A stretch of DNA of 64,000 nt, taken from Ctena decussata (Eukaryota; Mollusca; Bivalvia; Lucinida; Lucinidae). The notes beneath the pieces were generated by a model. The model searched no databases. It was not told the origin of the DNA and saw nothing but the letters and a program-made list of their open reading frames with translations. The position numbers were made by a program, and so were the translations under genes. Below are positions 1 through 11,399 of this stretch, piece after piece (position 1 is the stretch's first letter; each line of letters starts with the position of its first letter). The stretch lies in NCBI GenBank assembly GCA_963989385.1, contig OZ022500.1, positions 109,285,842 to 109,349,841 on the forward strand. The letters are read 5' to 3'.

Positions 1-299
1 TACATGGCTTCTGTTTTTCTTAACTTCTACGCCCAGAAAATACAATGTACAGGCGTGGCGTCCCAATCACAATAACGCCTATGTTTATATAGCATTGCTA
101 GACAGGAAACCAGAACAGGAAATTGTATTTTGAGAAGCGATTTCGTATTTTTCAAAAACTCGTTTTCTTTTCCTTTTGCCAGTCATATGACACAATATAT
201 GCACACCAGCCCACATTTTATTACTAAACGTGATGACTGAACCCCTTTAATCAATGATTTGAGTTTTGACGTTTTTACCATTGATAGGACTATGGAGAC
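1..299. other. Unassigned AT-rich sequence left of the array
   Basis: I see no gene, RNA or recognisable repeat here. The stretch lies outside the 2.07-kb tandem array, whose homology begins at about position 300. It contains stops in every frame and no microsatellite of note. Confidence 0.5.
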
Positions 300-1049
300 T
301 TTAACATGAACTTATTCCTAAGTTTCGAACTAACTAATTCACTGTTTTACCATGTTTTTATTGACTAGGTTACTCTTGAAGGCAGCTATTGTCTGTTTCA
401 CAAACATTTATTTTAAAGTAAGATAATTACACACGTATTTTCTTTTTCTTGCAAATTAAAATAAAATCCTCATTCATTACTGTCTTAAATTTGGAGCGCA
501 ACAACCAATGAAATAGACTAATTGAAAGAAATTGAAAGACACTTATTCGATAGGTAACTGCCACTTGGAAACGTATATTTCCTCTTTGTGGGAAAGAGCA
601 ATATCCTGTCTCATGAAGGAAGCCTTAGAATTCAGGACACTATAATTTCGAAGCAGACTAATGTTTTTTCGTCATAACAACCACTTTGCTTTTCGAGTTA
701 AGTGCTCAGACCTAGTGCCATTTTCTGCATATATGCCTTAAACACTCTGGCCTATAAATACATTCTTAAAGGTTAGATCCTTTAGAAACAAAGTATACAC
801 CAAAGAAGCGAAATCAGCAGACTCGGTTTGACTGCGTCTATGAAATATGCAACACTTCACGCGCCCTGTAGTGGCGTTTTAAACAGAACTATACATCCCG
901 TTGTTTAATTCTTGTGTGAGTTAGTTGCCCGCCTGGTTCTTTAACAGTCTATTAATTAGTAATAAATGAAACGTTCTAGCCCTTGGCAAAATTTGTATAA
1001 AAAGCAGTGACCAGAAAGCGACACAAGCAATTTACCTATACAATTTGTC

Positions 1050-1960
1050 CACGTATACTGAAGCGGCTGTGCTTTGTGTTTTTGGCCTTTCCCGGTTGTT
1101 TCTTCTTGTCTGTGCATGCTGAAAGGAATGCGCTTAGTGTTTAGGCATTTCCTGGTTATTTCTTCTTGTCTTTGTATACTGAAATGACTGTGCTTTGTGT
1201 TTTTGTCTTTCCTGATTATTTCTTCTTCTCTCTGTATACTGCCGGGCCGGGTAGCGCAATCGGTAGGGCACCTGACTCGTAAGTCAGAGGTCCTGGGTTC
1301 GAATCCCGGTCTGGCCACATACTTTCGTTTCTCCTTCCGCTGATTCAAGAAGGGCAGTTGTCAGTTACTGGCGAAAGTATGTGCACTTAGTACTGGTTAA
1401 CCGCTTAGGAGGTCTAAGTCTGCCCAGGAATAGTGTGGTTAGGTTAACTGACCGTCCCGACATGACCTTAGTTGTTTACCGTGGACGTTAAGCATCAAAT
1501 CAACCAACCAACCAACTCTGTATACTGATGGGTTGTGCTTTTTGTTTTAGTCCTCCTTGTTATTTCTTATTGTCTGTGTGGGATATGTTGGTGTTTTGGC
1601 AATTTCTTCTTGTCTGTGTATGATGAATTGTCTGTGCTTTATTATTTGGCCAGTCCTGCTTATTTCTTCTTGTTAATGTTTACTTAATCGGCTTTTCTGT
1701 GTGTTTTAAGCCTTTCCTTTTTTGTTTTGTTTTTGTCTATGTATATTGATTGAGCTGTGCTTTGTGTTTAGGTCCTTCGAGGTTATTTCTTCTTGTGTAT
1801 GTATACTGAATGGCTGGGTTTTTGTTGTTGTTGTTGTTGTTCTTGTAGTCATTTGCTGGTTATTTCTACCTGTCTGTTTAATCTGAATATTGTGCTATGT
1901 GTTTTGGTCTTTCCTGGTTATTTCTTTGATAATGTATACTGGATGGCCGTCGTACTTTTG
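1050..1960. repeat. Degenerate ~60-bp minisatellite inside each array unit
   Basis: A phrase approximating CTGTGCTTTGTGTTTTGGCC, TTTCCTGGTTATTTCTTCTT and GTCTATGTATACTGAATGG recurs about every 55-65 bp, with the SINE splitting the series. The same motif is repeated in the other three array copies and continues past the array to about 12.2 kb. The minisatellite therefore predates both the SINE insertion and the higher-order amplification. Confidence 0.85.
1242..1515 (+). mobile_element. tRNA-derived SINE, array copy 1
   Basis: The 5' end is tRNA-like: a box A-like TAGCGCAATCGGTAGGGCA, an anticodon-arm-like CTGACTCGTAAGTCAG, and a perfect box B GGTTCGAATCC at 1296-1306. The body follows, and the tail is AACCAACCAACCAA. 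A 12-bp target duplication CTCTGTATACTG flanks it (1230-1241 and 1516-1527), and this is itself a minisatellite segment. Structure and tail match the tRNA-head, conserved-core SINEs reported from molluscs (Meta-SINE type), but the family name is inferred. The long antisense open frame across it is only the SINE read backwards. Confidence 0.9.
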
Positions 1961-3309
1961 TCTAAGCTTTTCCTGGTTACAACGTTAAAATTCTCAAATA
2001 AAGCGAATTGGTTGATAATGTTAGCCGTTGTAATTAGTACACTAAAATTATTTGAAGGATTTCATATAAATTCCTACATTTATCATAAAACTGGTAGCTG
2101 GTGCATGTATTAAAGGCCTATAACAACAATCAGTCCAGCAAAGCTGCGCTGATGTGATTTTTGTTGTTGTTGTTGTTTTTGTGTTTTATGTGTTAATTTA
2201 TTTATTTATTTTATTGATATATATATATATTTTTTTTTTGGCTTTGTTGTTTTTGTTTTCTTATTCATACATTCTGCAGAGAAAGGACAAATTTTACCGA
2301 ATTTTTAAGCTTTAAAATGGAAGTTTTGGGGTCTTTATTTTACACTAATTCTTGCTTTAGTTTCTTTTTAACATGAACTTATTCCTAAGTTTCGAACTAA
2401 CTAATTCACTGTTTTACCATGTTTTTATTGACTAGGTTACTCTTGAAGGCAGCTATTGTCTGTTTCACAAACATTTATTTTAAAGTAAGATAATTACACA
2501 CGTATTTTCTTTTTCTTGCAAATTAAAATAAAATCCTCATTCATTACTGTCTTAAATTTGGAGCGCAACAACCAATGAAATAGACTAATTGAAAGAAATT
2601 GAAAGACACTTATTCGATAGGTAACTGCCACTTGGAAACGTATATTTCTTCTTTGTGGGAAAGAGCAATATCCTGTCTCATGAAGGAAGCCTTAGAATTC
2701 AGGACACTATAATTTCGAAGCAGACTAATGTTTTTTCGTCATAACAACCACTTTGCTGTTTCGAGTTAAGTGCTCAGACCTAGTGCCATTTTCTGCATAT
2801 ATGCCTTAAACACTCTGGCCTATAAATACATTCTTAGAGGTTAGATCCTTTAGAAACAAAGTATACACCAAAGAAGCGAAATCAGCAGACTCGGTTTGAC
2901 TGCGTCTATGAAATATGCAACACTTCACGCGCCCTGTAGTGGCGTTTTAAACAGAACTATACATCCCGTTGTTTAATTCTTGTGTGAGTTAGTTGCCCGC
3001 CTGGTTCTTTAACAGTCTATTAATTAGTAATAAATGAAACGTTCTAGCCCTTGGCAAAATTTGTATAAAAAGCAGTGACCAGAAAGCGACACAAGCAATT
3101 TACCTATACAATTTGTCCACGTATACTGAAGCGGCTGTGCTTTGTGTTTTTGGCCTTTCCCGGTTGTTTCTTCTTGTCTGTGCATGCTGAAAGGAATGCG
3201 CTTAGTGTTTAGGCATTTCCTGGTTATTTCTTCTTGTCTTTGTATACTGAAATGACTGTGCTTTGTGTTTTTGTCTTTCCTGATTATTTCTTCTTCTCTC
3301 TGTATACTG

Positions 3310-3583
3310 CCGGGCCGGGTAGCGCAATCGGTAGGGCACCTGACTCGTAAGTCAGAGGTCCTGGGTTCGAATCCCGGTCTGGCCACATACTTTCGTTTCT
3401 CCTTCCGCTGATTCAAGAAGGGCAGTTGTCAGTTACTGGCGAAAGTATGTGCACTTAGTACTGGTTAACCGCTTAGGAGGTCTAAGTCTGCCCAGGAATA
3501 GTGTGGTTAGGTTAACTGACCGTCCCGACATGACCTTAGTTGTTTACCGTGGACGTTAAGCATCAAATCAACCAACCAACCAA
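3310..3583 (+). mobile_element. tRNA-derived SINE, array copy 2
   Basis: This is the same SINE at the same place in the second array unit, with the same 12-bp flanking duplication. It arose by tandem amplification of the unit and not by a new retrotransposition. Confidence 0.9.
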
Positions 3584-5378
3584 CTCTGTATACTGATGGG
3601 TTGTGCTTTTTGTTTTAGTCCTCCTTGTTATTTCTTATTGTCTGTGTGGGATATGTTGGTGTTTTGGCAATTTCTTCTTGTCTGTGTATGATGAATTGTC
3701 TGTGCTTTATTATTTGGCCAGTCCTGCTTATTTCTTCTTGTTAATGTTTACTTAATCGGCTTTTCTGTGTGTTTTAAGCCTTTCCTTTTTTTGTTTTGTT
3801 TTTGTCTATGTATATTGATTGAGCTGTGCTTTGTGTTTAGGTCCTTCGAGGTTATTTCTTCTTGTGTATGTATACTGAATGGCTGGGTTTTTGTTGTTGT
3901 TGTTGTTGTTCTTGTAGTCATTTGCTGGTTATTTCTACCTGTCTGTTTAATCTGAATATTGTGCTATGTGTTTTGGTCTTTCCTGGTTATTTCTTTGATA
4001 ATGTATACTGGATGGCCGTCGTACTTTTGTCTAAGCTTTTCCTGGTTACAACGTTAAAATTCTCAAATAAAGCGAATTGGTTGATAATGTTAGCCGTTGT
4101 AATTAGTACACTAAAATTATTTGAAGGATTTCATATAAATTCCTACATTTATCATAAAACTGGTAGCTGGTGCATGTATTAAAGGCCTATAACAACAATC
4201 AGTCCAGCAAAGCTGCGCTGATGTGATTTTTGTTGTTGTTGTTGTTTTTGTGTTTTATGTGTTAATTTATTTATTTATTTTATTGATATATATATATATT
4301 TTTTTTATGGCTTTGTTGTTTTTGTTTTCTTATTCATACATGCTGCAGAGAAAGGACAAATTTTACCGAATTTTTAAGCTTTAAAATGGAAGTTTTGGGG
4401 TCTTTATTTTACACTAATTCTTGCTTTAGTTTCTTTTTAACATGAACTTATTCCTAAGTTTCGAACTAACTAATTCACTGTTTTACCATGTTTTTATTGA
4501 CTAGGTTACTCTTGAAGGCAGCTATTGTCTGTTTCACAAACATTTATTTTAAAGTAAGATAATTACACACGTATTTTCTTTTTCTTGCAAATTAAAATAA
4601 AATCCTCATTCATTACTGTCTTAAATTTGGAGCGCAACAACCAATGAAATAGACTAATTGAAAGAAATTGAAAGACACTTATTCGATAGGTAACTGCCAC
4701 TTGGAAACGTATATTTCTTCTTTGTGGGAAAGAGCAATATCCTGTCTCATGAAGGAAGCCTTAGAATTCAGGACACTATAATTTCGAAGCAGACTAATGT
4801 TTTTTCGTCATAACAACCACTTTGCTGTTTCGAGTTAAGTGCTCAGACCTAGTGCCATTTTCTGCATATATGCCTTAAACACTCTGGCCTATAAATACAT
4901 TCTTAGAGGTTAGATCCTTTAGAAACAAAGTATACACCAAAGAAGCGAAATCAGCAGACTCGGTTTGACTGCGTCTATGAAATATGCAACACTTCACGCG
5001 CCCTGTAGTGGCGTTTTAAACAGAACTATACATCCCGTTGTTTAATTCTTGTGTGAGTTAGTTGCCCGCCTGGTTCTTTAACAGTCTATTAATTAGTAAT
5101 AAATGAAACGTTCTAGCCCTTTGCAAAATTTGTATAAAAAGCAGTGACCAGAAAGCGACACAAGCAATTTACCTATACAATTTGTCCACGTATACTGAAG
5201 CGGCTGTGCTTTGTGTTTTTGGCCTTTCCCGGTTGTTTCTTCTTGTCTGTGCATGCTGAAAGGAATGCGCTTAGTGTTTAGGCATTTCCTGGTTATTTCT
5301 TCTTGTCTTTGTATACTGAAATGACTGTGCTTTGTGTTTTTGTCTTTCCTGATTATTTCTTCTTCTCTCTGTATACTG

Positions 5379-5652
5379 CCGGGCCGGGTAGCGCAATCGG
5401 TAGGGCACCTGACTCGTAAGTCAGAGGTCCTGGGTTCGAATCCTGGTCTGGCCACATACTTTCGTTTCTCCTTCCGCTGATTCAAGAAGGGCAGTTGTCA
5501 GTTACTGGCGAAAGTACGTGCACTTAGTACTGGTTAACCGCTAAGGAGGTCTAAGCCTGCCCAGGAATAGTGTGGTTAGGTTAACTGACCGTCCCGACAT
5601 GACCTTAGTTGTTTACCGTGGACGTTAAGCATCAAATCAACCAACCAACCAA
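5379..5652 (+). mobile_element. tRNA-derived SINE, array copy 3
   Basis: This is the third array-borne copy. It carries a base change just after box B (AATCCTGGT instead of AATCCCGGT) and a few body changes, and keeps the same flanking duplication. Confidence 0.9.
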
Positions 5653-5730
5653 CTCTGTATACTGATGGGTTGTGCTTTTTGTTTTAGTCCTCCTTGTTAT
5701 TTCTTATTGTCTGTGTGGGATATGTTGGTG

Positions 5731-7008
5731 AGCCGTCAAGAGGCTTTTAAAGATACATTATTACTTCTTCCAATTGTGTCCGCATTTTGTGTTGATTTAG
5801 GGAAATATGACCTTTCACTAGCTGTCGAATGTTGCTAAATTTTACTTTAGCGCTTAAATAGAGAAAAAACGTCTCCGAAAAATATATCTGAAATTTTGAT
5901 ATGTTTTGGTGAAATATGTTGACATGATATTTTTTAAATAATTTTAAGTCTTCACCGTGCAAATTGTTAACAAAGTATATTTGTTTAACTATACCCCCTG
6001 TTCCGATGATGTCGTTTCTTTCAACGTCAAAGGGAGATTATTCCTAAGAATGTTTTCCAGTTAACGTTTTGTTTCAAGTAAAACATTTATGATCTCTTCT
6101 AGAGAGTATAACTGCACGAAAAACGAAAAAACTGAATTAATATCTTCTTCCGTCTTCCAGGGAGGAAGATTTTAATGCATCAGGGGTTCATTATAGCCAT
6201 GATATTTATTTTGCGTAACGTGCGTCCCGTTAATTTAACTCTTACGAACCGCGTATTCGCGACGTCAATTCTTCCGAAAACAGCAAAACTGGGAAAATGA
6301 ACCCCTGACCTGTTTGAACTCTTCTATCTAGAAAACGGAATGAGATATTTCTTCGATTTTTTTCGTTTTTCATTTTCATAGGTTATCTAAAATAACTCGA
6401 CATTGCTTTATCGGAATTAAAAGATATGTCGGAAACCGCTCTTAGCGCCCAATTTAGTTTGACGTTAAAAAAATCGAGGTTATTTGAACAGGGGGTACGG
6501 TTTAAAAAATCTACTTTGAGAAATATTTACACGGTAAATTTTTAATATTCTTTCATTAATATTCCAGCTTAACATTTCATTAAAACATATAAAATTTAAG
6601 ATATATTTTTCGGAGACGTTTTTTCTCTATTTCAATTTTTACGTGAAAAAGGCGAAGTTTCAACAGCTTATGAAAATTAATGTTTGCGTCAATATACTCG
6701 TAGTGCGTAGAGATTGCGCAGAAAGTGTAGCACAGCGTTATGGCACTCTAGATGGCACGTAATTTTGTATGGAATTTATTTTAATATCTCAACGGGCTGC
6801 AGAGCAATGTCGATTAATGCGGATATCTGAGAGCTATAAATTTTACGTAAAAAACGTCAAACCATCACATTTTCACGACGTCATTGAAATAGGAATTGTT
6901 TATTTCACGTTCAAAAGGAAGTCATTTAGTGTGTCACAAATAATTGAAGTTTTTGATGATATATTGTTTGACTAGAAAACTGAAAATTTTGGTTTTGTCC
7001 TATTCCAC
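5731..7008. mobile_element. 1.28-kb insertion with an imperfect foldback core, array copy 3
   Basis: The sister units read straight through from TATGTTGGTG into minisatellite. Here 1278 bp of foreign sequence replaces 89 bp that correspond to 3662-3750 of copy 2. Much of the insert (about 5745-6740) is a diverged inverted repeat centred near 6243. AGAGAAAAAACGTCTCCG in the left arm pairs with CGGAGACGTTTTTTCTCT in the right arm. TACCCCCTGTTC pairs with GAACAGGGGGTA, and TCAGGGGTTCA with TGAACCCCTGA. The element's own termini are not clear and there is no long open frame. It may be a non-autonomous DNA transposon with a deletion at the site, or a repair-inserted fragment. Confidence 0.7.
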
Positions 7009-8000
7009 CTTAATCGGCTTTTCTGTGTGTTTTTAAGCCTTTCCTGTTTTGTTTTTTGTCTATGTATATTGATTGAGCTGTGCTTTGTGTTTAGGTACTT
7101 CGAGATTATTTCTTCTTGTGTATGTATACTGAATGGCTGGGTTTTTGTTGTTGTTGTTGTTGTTGTTGTTGTAGTCATTTGCTGGTTATTTCTACCTGTC
7201 TGTTTAATCTGAATATTGTGCCATGTGTTTTGGTCTTTCCTGGTTATTTCTTTGATAATGTATACTGGATGGCCGTCGTACTTTTGTCTAAGCTTTTCCT
7301 GGTTACAACGTTAAAATTCTCAAATAAAGCGAATTGGTTGATAATGTTAGCCGTTGTAATTAGTACACTAAAATTATTTGAAGGATTTCATATAAATTCC
7401 TACATTTATCATAAAACTGGTAGCTGGTGCATGTATTAAAGGCCTATAACAACAATCAGTCCAGCAAAGCTGCGCTGATGTGATTTTTGTTGTTGTTGTT
7501 GTTTTTTTATGTATTAATTTATTTATTTATTTTATTGATATATATATATATATATATTTGCTTTGTTGTTTTTGTTTTCTTATTCATACATGCTGCAGAG
7601 AAAGGATAAATTTTACCGAATTTTTAAGCTTTAAAATGGAAGTTTTTGGGTCTTTATTTTACACTAATTCTTGCTTTAGTTTCTTTTTAACATGAACTTA
7701 TTCCTAAGTTTCGAACTAACTAATTCACTGTTTTACCATGTTTTTATTGACTAGGTTACTCTTGAAGGCAGCTATTGTCTGTTTCACAAACATTTATTTT
7801 TAAGTAAGACAATTACAGATGCATTTTCTTTTTCTTGCAAATTAAAATAAAATCCTCATTCATTTAGACTATTATTCTAGATCATCATCTTTTATACTAT
7901 TTGGATCCTTTTGAAATTAATCAGTCTTTGAATCGACTGCCCAATTAGAATTAAGTAATTACATTATGATTTTTTCTGGTTTCGTCACCAGGTATTGTCA

Positions 8001-8046
8001 GGGTCACTGACGAGGCTTTATTAGCCGAAACTACGTAGTCTGGCCC
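8001..8046 (+). ncRNA. Type I hammerhead ribozyme, copy 1
   Basis: The conserved core CTGACGA is followed by helix II (GGCT, loop TTATT, AGCC), then GAAA. A minimal palindromic helix III (CTAC/GTAG) and the cleavage triplet GTC come next, so cleavage is predicted after 8040. Helix I forms between GGGTCA (8001-8006) and TGGCCC (8041-8046) with one G-U pair. All invariant core residues are present. The loopless four-base helix III implies the ribozyme works as a dimer, as in other animal type I hammerheads. Confidence 0.88.
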
Positions 8047-8382
8047 ATGTTCCTACTTCTGTATGTATTCTCTTCTCTTGAAGGAACTTTTTTAGATTTT
8101 AATTGTACCTCACTGCAGCTGGTGTTGTGCCGTGTGGAGGCCGTAAAAAGTCTCTCCGTACATCATCCATAGTGCAGATTATATTTTATTTACATCCTTT
8201 GAGATCAGAGGATAGATTCTGAAAAATCTAAAATTTGAGATCGATTTAGACTATTATTCTAGATCATCATCTTTTATACTATTTGGATCCTTTTGAAATT
8301 AATCAGTCTTTGAATCGACTGCCCAATTAGAATTAAGAAATTACATTATGATTTTTTCTGGTTTCGTCACCAGGTATTGTCA

Positions 8383-8428
8383 GGGTCACTGACGAGGCTT
8401 TATTAGCCGAAACTACGTAGTCTGGCCC
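8383..8428 (+). ncRNA. Type I hammerhead ribozyme, copy 2
   Basis: The 46-bp core is identical to the first copy and lies 382 bp downstream. It has the same CTGACGA, GAAA and GTC elements, with predicted cleavage after 8422. Conservation of every catalytic base in both copies suggests either a young insertion or sequence homogenised before integration. Confidence 0.88.
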
Positions 8429-9000
8429 ATGTTCCTACTTCTGTATGTATTCTCTGCTCTTGAAGGAACTTTTTTAGATTTTAATTACTGTCTTAAATTT
8501 GGAGCGCAACAACCAATGAAATAGACTAATTGAAAGAAATTGAAAGACACTTATTCGATAGGTAACTGCCACTTGGAAACGTATATTTCTTCTTTGTGGG
8601 AAAGAGCAATATCCTGTCTCATGAAGGAAGCCTTAGAATTCAGGACACTATAATTTCGAAGCAGACTAATGTATTTTCATCATAACAACCACTTTGCTGT
8701 TTCGAGTTAAGTGCTCAGACCTAGTGCCATTTTCTGCATATATGCCTTAAACACTCTGGCCTATAAATACATTCTTAAAGGTTAGATCCTTTAGAAACAA
8801 AGTATACACCAAAGAAGCGAAATCAGCAGACTCGGTTTGACTGCGTCTATGAAATATGCAACACTTCACGCGCCCTGTAGTGGCGATTTAAACAGAACTA
8901 TACATCCCGTTGTTTAATTCTTGTGTGAGTTAGTTGCCCGCCTGGTTCTTTAACAGTCTATTAATTAGTAATAAATGAAACGTTCTAGCCCTTGGCAAAA

Positions 9001-10424
9001 GGGGGAGTATCAATAAGGTGGGTTTTCTGCATCCTACCAAAGTTTTATTTTTTTGACTGATGTTATACTCTAGTGTGTCTAGTTTATTGAACCATATGTG
9101 ACTTTGCGCGGAAAGCCCTAGTTACTGGGCTATGGGTCCAAAGAAGTGGGTGGGGTAATCCAACATGGTTTTAGCCTGTCTTGTAAAAACATTCTCATTT
9201 GGTAGAAGAGTACAGCAGACAGACGGGATGTGATAAAATGATTAACAGAACATCTAAACTATATTTCCATATCATTTTATTTGGTCTAATTGAACATATG
9301 TTGTCAAAAAAGACTTCCTTTGACATTTAGCATTTTTTGATATTTTTGACCTCAATTTTCAATATTTCTTGGCCTTATTGTTAAATGAACAGACATGTTA
9401 TCATCAAACTCATGTCAAGGAAGAACCTTGAGAAGGACTTTCAGATGATGTGACCAGAATATCACAATAGCATAGTTTTCATGGTCGACTGAACACATAA
9501 ACTTGCTTGGAAGATGGTTTTCTTTCTATTTTGACCTAGAATTACGAACCTTTGGTCAAATTACTATTTTAACTGCTATATTATGCCCCACGCCCCTGCC
9601 ACTAAAGGTGAGGGAATACGTATTGGCTTCAGTGCGGATCTCGTTGGCATCTGCAATTGTGTATGTGTCACATATTAAGTCCTTCTGTGACCTTGGAAAC
9701 AAGGTCAAGGTCATTAAAATCTTACCTTGACCTTGTTTCCAAGGTCAAAGTATGTGACCCAGACACAGATGCAGACGCCAAGGAGATCCGATCTGAAGCC
9801 AATATGTATTCTTTCACCTTTAGTGACGGGGGTGTAGGGCATAATATAGCAGTTAAAATAGTAATTTGGCCAAATGTTCGTAATTCTAGGTCAAAATTAA
9901 ATGAAAAACATCTTCTGAGCAAGTTTATGTGTTCAGTCGACCATGAAAATTAGGTCATTGTGAAATTCTGGTCACATCATCCGAATGTCCTGGTCAGGGT
10001 GCTTCCTTGACATTAGTTTGATGACAACTGGTCTGTTTATTTAACCATAAGGCCAAGAAATATTGAAAATTGAGGACAAAAATATCAAAAAATGTTGAAT
10101 GTCAAAGGAAGTCTTTTTTGACAACATATGTTCAAATTAAACCAAATAAAATGATATGGAAATATAGTTTAGATGTTCTGTTAATCATTTTATCAATCCT
10201 GTCTGTCTGCTGTACTCTTCTACCAAATGAGAATGTTTTTACAAGACAGGCTAAAACCATGTTGGATTACCCCACCCACTTCTGTGGACCCATAGCTCAG
10301 TAAGTAGGGCTTTCCGCGGAAAGTCACATACGGTTCAATAAACTAGGCACACTGGAGTATACCATCAGTCAAAAAAATAAAACTTTGGTAGGATGCAGAA
10401 AACCCACCTTATTGATACCCCCCT
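9001..10424. mobile_element. 1.42-kb foldback element (two ~700-bp inverted arms), array copy 4
   Basis: The left end GGGGGAGTATCAATAAGG is matched in inverse at the right end (CCTTATTGATACCCCCC). The arms pair through to the centre, where about 14 bp separate AAGGTCAAGGTCA (9701-9713) from its inverse. Sister units preserve the empty site GGCAAAATTTGTATA, which is split as AAAA/TTTG with no duplicated base. The 66-98-codon open frames inside are arm-mirrored by-products. There is no transposase. The superfamily is not identified, and the lack of a target duplication is unusual for a cut-and-paste element. Confidence 0.88.
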
Positions 10425-10672
10425 TTGTATAAAAAGCAGTGACCAGAAAGCGACACAAGCAATTTACCTATACAATTTGTCTACGTATACTGAAGCGGCT
10501 GTGCTTTGTGTTTTTGGCCTTTCCCGGTTGTTTCTTCTTGTCTGTGCATGCTGAAAGGAATGCGCTTAGTGTTTAGTGTTTCCTGGTTATTTCTTCTTGT
10601 CTTTGTATACTGAAATGACTGTGCTTTGTGTTTTTGACTTTCCTGATTATTTCTTCTTCTCTCTGTATACTG

Positions 10673-10946
10673 CCGGGCCGGGTAGCGCAATCGGTAGGGC
10701 ACCTGACTCGTAAGTCAGAGGTCCTGGGTTCGAATCCCGGTCTGGCCACATACTTTTGTTTCTCCTTCCGCTGATTCAAGAAGGGCAGTTGTCAGTTACT
10801 GGCGAAAGTACGTGCACTTAGTACTGGTTAACCGCTAAGGAGGTCTAAGTCTGCCCAGGAATAGTGTGGTTAGGTTAACTGACCGTCCCGACATGACCTT
10901 AGTTGTTTACCGTGGACGTTAAGCATCAAATCAACCAACCAACCAA
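10673..10946 (+). mobile_element. tRNA-derived SINE, array copy 4
   Basis: This is the fourth array-borne copy, with intact box B and AACC tail. It lies just downstream of the 1.42-kb foldback in the same unit and keeps the CTCTGTATACTG flanks. Confidence 0.9.
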
Positions 10947-11399
10947 CTCTGTATACTGATGGGTTGTGCTTTTTGTTTTAGTCCTCCTTGTTATTTCTTA
11001 TTGTCTGTGTGGGATATGTTGGTGTTTTGGCAATTTCTTCTTGTCTGTGTATGATGAATTGTCTGTGCTTTATTATTTGGCCAGTCCTGCTTATTTCTTC
11101 TTGTTAATGTTTACTTAATCGGCTTTTCTGTGTGTTTTAAGCCTTTCCTGTTTTGTTTTTTGTCTATGTATATTGATTGAGCTGTGCTTTGTGTTTAGGT
11201 ACTTCGAGATTATTTCTTCTTGTGTATGTATACTGAATGGCTGGGTTTTTGTTGTTGTTGTTGTTGTTGTTGTAGTCATTTGCTGGTTATTTCTACCTGT
11301 CTGTTTAATCTGAATATTGTGCTATGTGTTTTGGTCTTTCCTGGTTATTTCTTTGATAATGTATACTGGATGGCCGTCGTACTTTTGTCTAAGCTTTTG

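Larger units (their letters stand above)
7865..8486 (+). mobile_element. Hammerhead retrozyme-like insertion (1.6 tandem units of 382 bp)
   Basis: A 382-bp unit (7865-8246) is followed by a second partial unit of ~240 bp (8247-8486). The two are nearly identical, and each carries a full hammerhead ribozyme core. The sister array copies give the empty site CCTCATTCATT/ACTGTC, so the insertion is exactly delimited, with at most a 3-bp ATT duplication. Animal retrozymes and the ribozyme-bearing repeats of Penelope-like elements are known to have this layout: short, non-coding and tandem, with type I hammerheads. By analogy a monomer of 382 nt would be released between the two cleavage sites and could circularise. 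No reverse transcriptase is encoded, so it would depend on one supplied in trans. Assignment to retrozyme rather than a Penelope-like remnant is inference. Confidence 0.82.
300..11399. repeat. Four-copy higher-order tandem array, unit ~2.07 kb
   Basis: The sequence starting TTAACATGAACTTATTCC recurs at about 301, 2368, 4437 and 7687. Copies 1 and 2 are spaced 2067 bp, and copies 2 and 3 are spaced 2069 bp. The uninterrupted copies differ only at scattered single bases and in short T or GTT runs, so the amplification looks recent. Each unit holds, in order, an AT-rich spacer, a degenerate ~60-bp minisatellite, a SINE inside that minisatellite, more minisatellite, a (GTT)n tract, and a (TA)n/T tract. 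Copy 3 is interrupted at 5731-7008. Copy 4 is interrupted at 7865-8486 and 9001-10424 and loses homology near 11,400. Open frames of 106-130 codons recur in all copies but derive from the SINE and minisatellite, not from a gene. Confidence 0.95.

Noticed and set aside
956..5485. Three near-identical 130-codon minus-strand open frames (MNQRKEKRKYVARPGFEPRT...)
   Set aside because: They are the SINE and minisatellite read in antisense. ARPGFEPRTSDLR is the usual translation of an inverted tRNA-like box B region, and the repetition comes from the 2.07-kb array.
7865..8486. Short LTR retrotransposon (TRIM) with 240-bp LTRs
   Set aside because: The repeats are tandem ribozyme-bearing units with a partial second copy. 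There is no TG...CA end, primer-binding site or polypurine tract.
1242..10946. True tRNA gene for the SINE heads
   Set aside because: The cloverleaf is imperfect (6-nt anticodon loop), there is no acceptor-stem closure, and a SINE body and AACC tail with target duplications follow.
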